A stretch of 23,740 bases of DNA, taken from positions 1 to 23,740 of the forward strand of contig QNZV01000099.1 of the NCBI GenBank assembly GCA_003978395.1. The letters run 5' to 3'. Of the stretch, positions 23,679 through 23,740 are shown piece by piece (positions within the stretch are counted from its first letter, which is position 1; every line of letters starts with the position of its first letter). The stretch comes from Sulfurovum sp. GTDB lineage: Bacteria > Campylobacterota > Campylobacteria > Campylobacterales > Sulfurovaceae. The notes below the pieces were generated by a model, which saw only the letters and a list, made by a program, of their open reading frames with translations, ran no database searches and had not been told where the DNA came from. Position numbers and translations under genes: made by a program.

Positions 23679-23720
23679 CTATTTTGATGAGTAGCTTACT
23701 CTTTGAAACCATCAAAATAG
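23679..23720 (+). other. Long-stem hairpin just after cysK, over the next start codon
   Basis: CTATTTTGATG (23679-23689) pairs perfectly with CATCAAAATAG (23710-23720); the 20-base loop has a further AGTA/TACT stem. It starts at the base after the cysK stop. No T-run follows, and the 5' arm contains the ATG of the next reading frame. Confidence 0.55.
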
Positions 23721-23740
23721 AGAATGGTCAAATAGAAAAT
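23687..23740 (+). CDS. Possible class IV aminotransferase / aminodeoxychorismate lyase, N-terminus only
   Basis: Eighteen codons from the ATG at 23687 to the window edge read MSSLLFETIKIENGQIEN. The pattern LFETIK-x-x-x-G-x-I is the usual start of class IV PLP aminotransferases, including the PabC-like proteins of this phylum, where it is followed by a YHxxR motif that would lie outside the window. A TTG directly before the ATG could also be used. No ribosome site is evident, and the start codon is inside the 5' arm of an 11-bp stem. Only the beginning is visible, so the call is tentative. Confidence 0.5.
   Translation, partial: MSSLLFETIKIENGQIEN

Overview
The window is AT-rich chromosomal DNA and reads as a member of the Campylobacterota (Epsilonproteobacteria), most likely a sulfur-oxidising lineage such as Sulfurovum or Sulfurimonas. 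The case for this rests on gene content and order. The run gatC - cvpA - fur - lysS - glyA - DUF1882 gene - SPOR gene - aroE is, as I remember it, also the order in Campylobacter jejuni (around Cj0398-Cj0405). The fused CcsBA cytochrome c synthase, the polyprenyl synthase-hemA pair and several small rhodaneses also fit. I could not run a search, so the genus is inference.

Layout. (1) 1-637, minus strand: a small cytoplasmic rhodanese followed by the N-terminus of a PAS-domain sensor that runs off the left edge. (2) 744-10040, plus strand: a long co-directional series gatC, pilT, cvpA, fur, lysS, glyA, a DUF1882 gene, a SPOR-domain membrane protein, trpE, aroE. Compared with the remembered C. 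jejuni order, pilT and trpE are insertions. (3) 10037-14469, minus strand: polyprenyl diphosphate synthase, hemA, purH, then an exported rhodanese that converges on aroE. (4) 14640-15032, plus strand: a single small exported cytochrome c, ended by a strong hairpin shared with the opposing operon. (5) 15079-20917, minus strand: an exported rhodanese with a CPPFC motif, trmA, the giant ccsBA and a NUDIX hydrolase. (6) 21083-23740, plus strand: pyrC, a beta-carbonic anhydrase, cysK and the first codons of what looks like a class IV aminotransferase. No tRNA, rRNA, IS element, CRISPR array or phage gene was seen, and no gene-free stretch exceeds about 170 bases.

How the genes fit together. Most are housekeeping: lysyl-tRNA charging, Gln/Asn-tRNA amidation, one-carbon metabolism, tryptophan and shikimate pathways, purine and pyrimidine synthesis, tRNA methylation, haem and quinone side-chain synthesis. 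A respiratory theme links the right half: HemA makes the haem precursor, CcsBA attaches haem to exported cytochromes, and a cytochrome c gene lies beside it. A sulfur theme is carried by three single-domain rhodaneses (two exported) and CysK.

The most interesting signal is regulatory. A perfect FNR-type site, TTGAT-AGCT-ATCAA, inside a 26-bp near-perfect dyad, sits between the CPPFC rhodanese and pyrC. It is centred about 40.5 bp upstream of the start predicted from a consensus TATAAT for the rhodanese, which is the classical class II activator position. Other points worth checking are a four-cysteine tail on LysS, a RumA-like [4Fe-4S] cysteine pattern in TrmA, a 30-bp in-frame tandem repeat in the SPOR protein, an identical 13-base promoter core upstream of two envelope-protein genes, and two intergenic hairpins that share the terminal sequence GGAATCGA.
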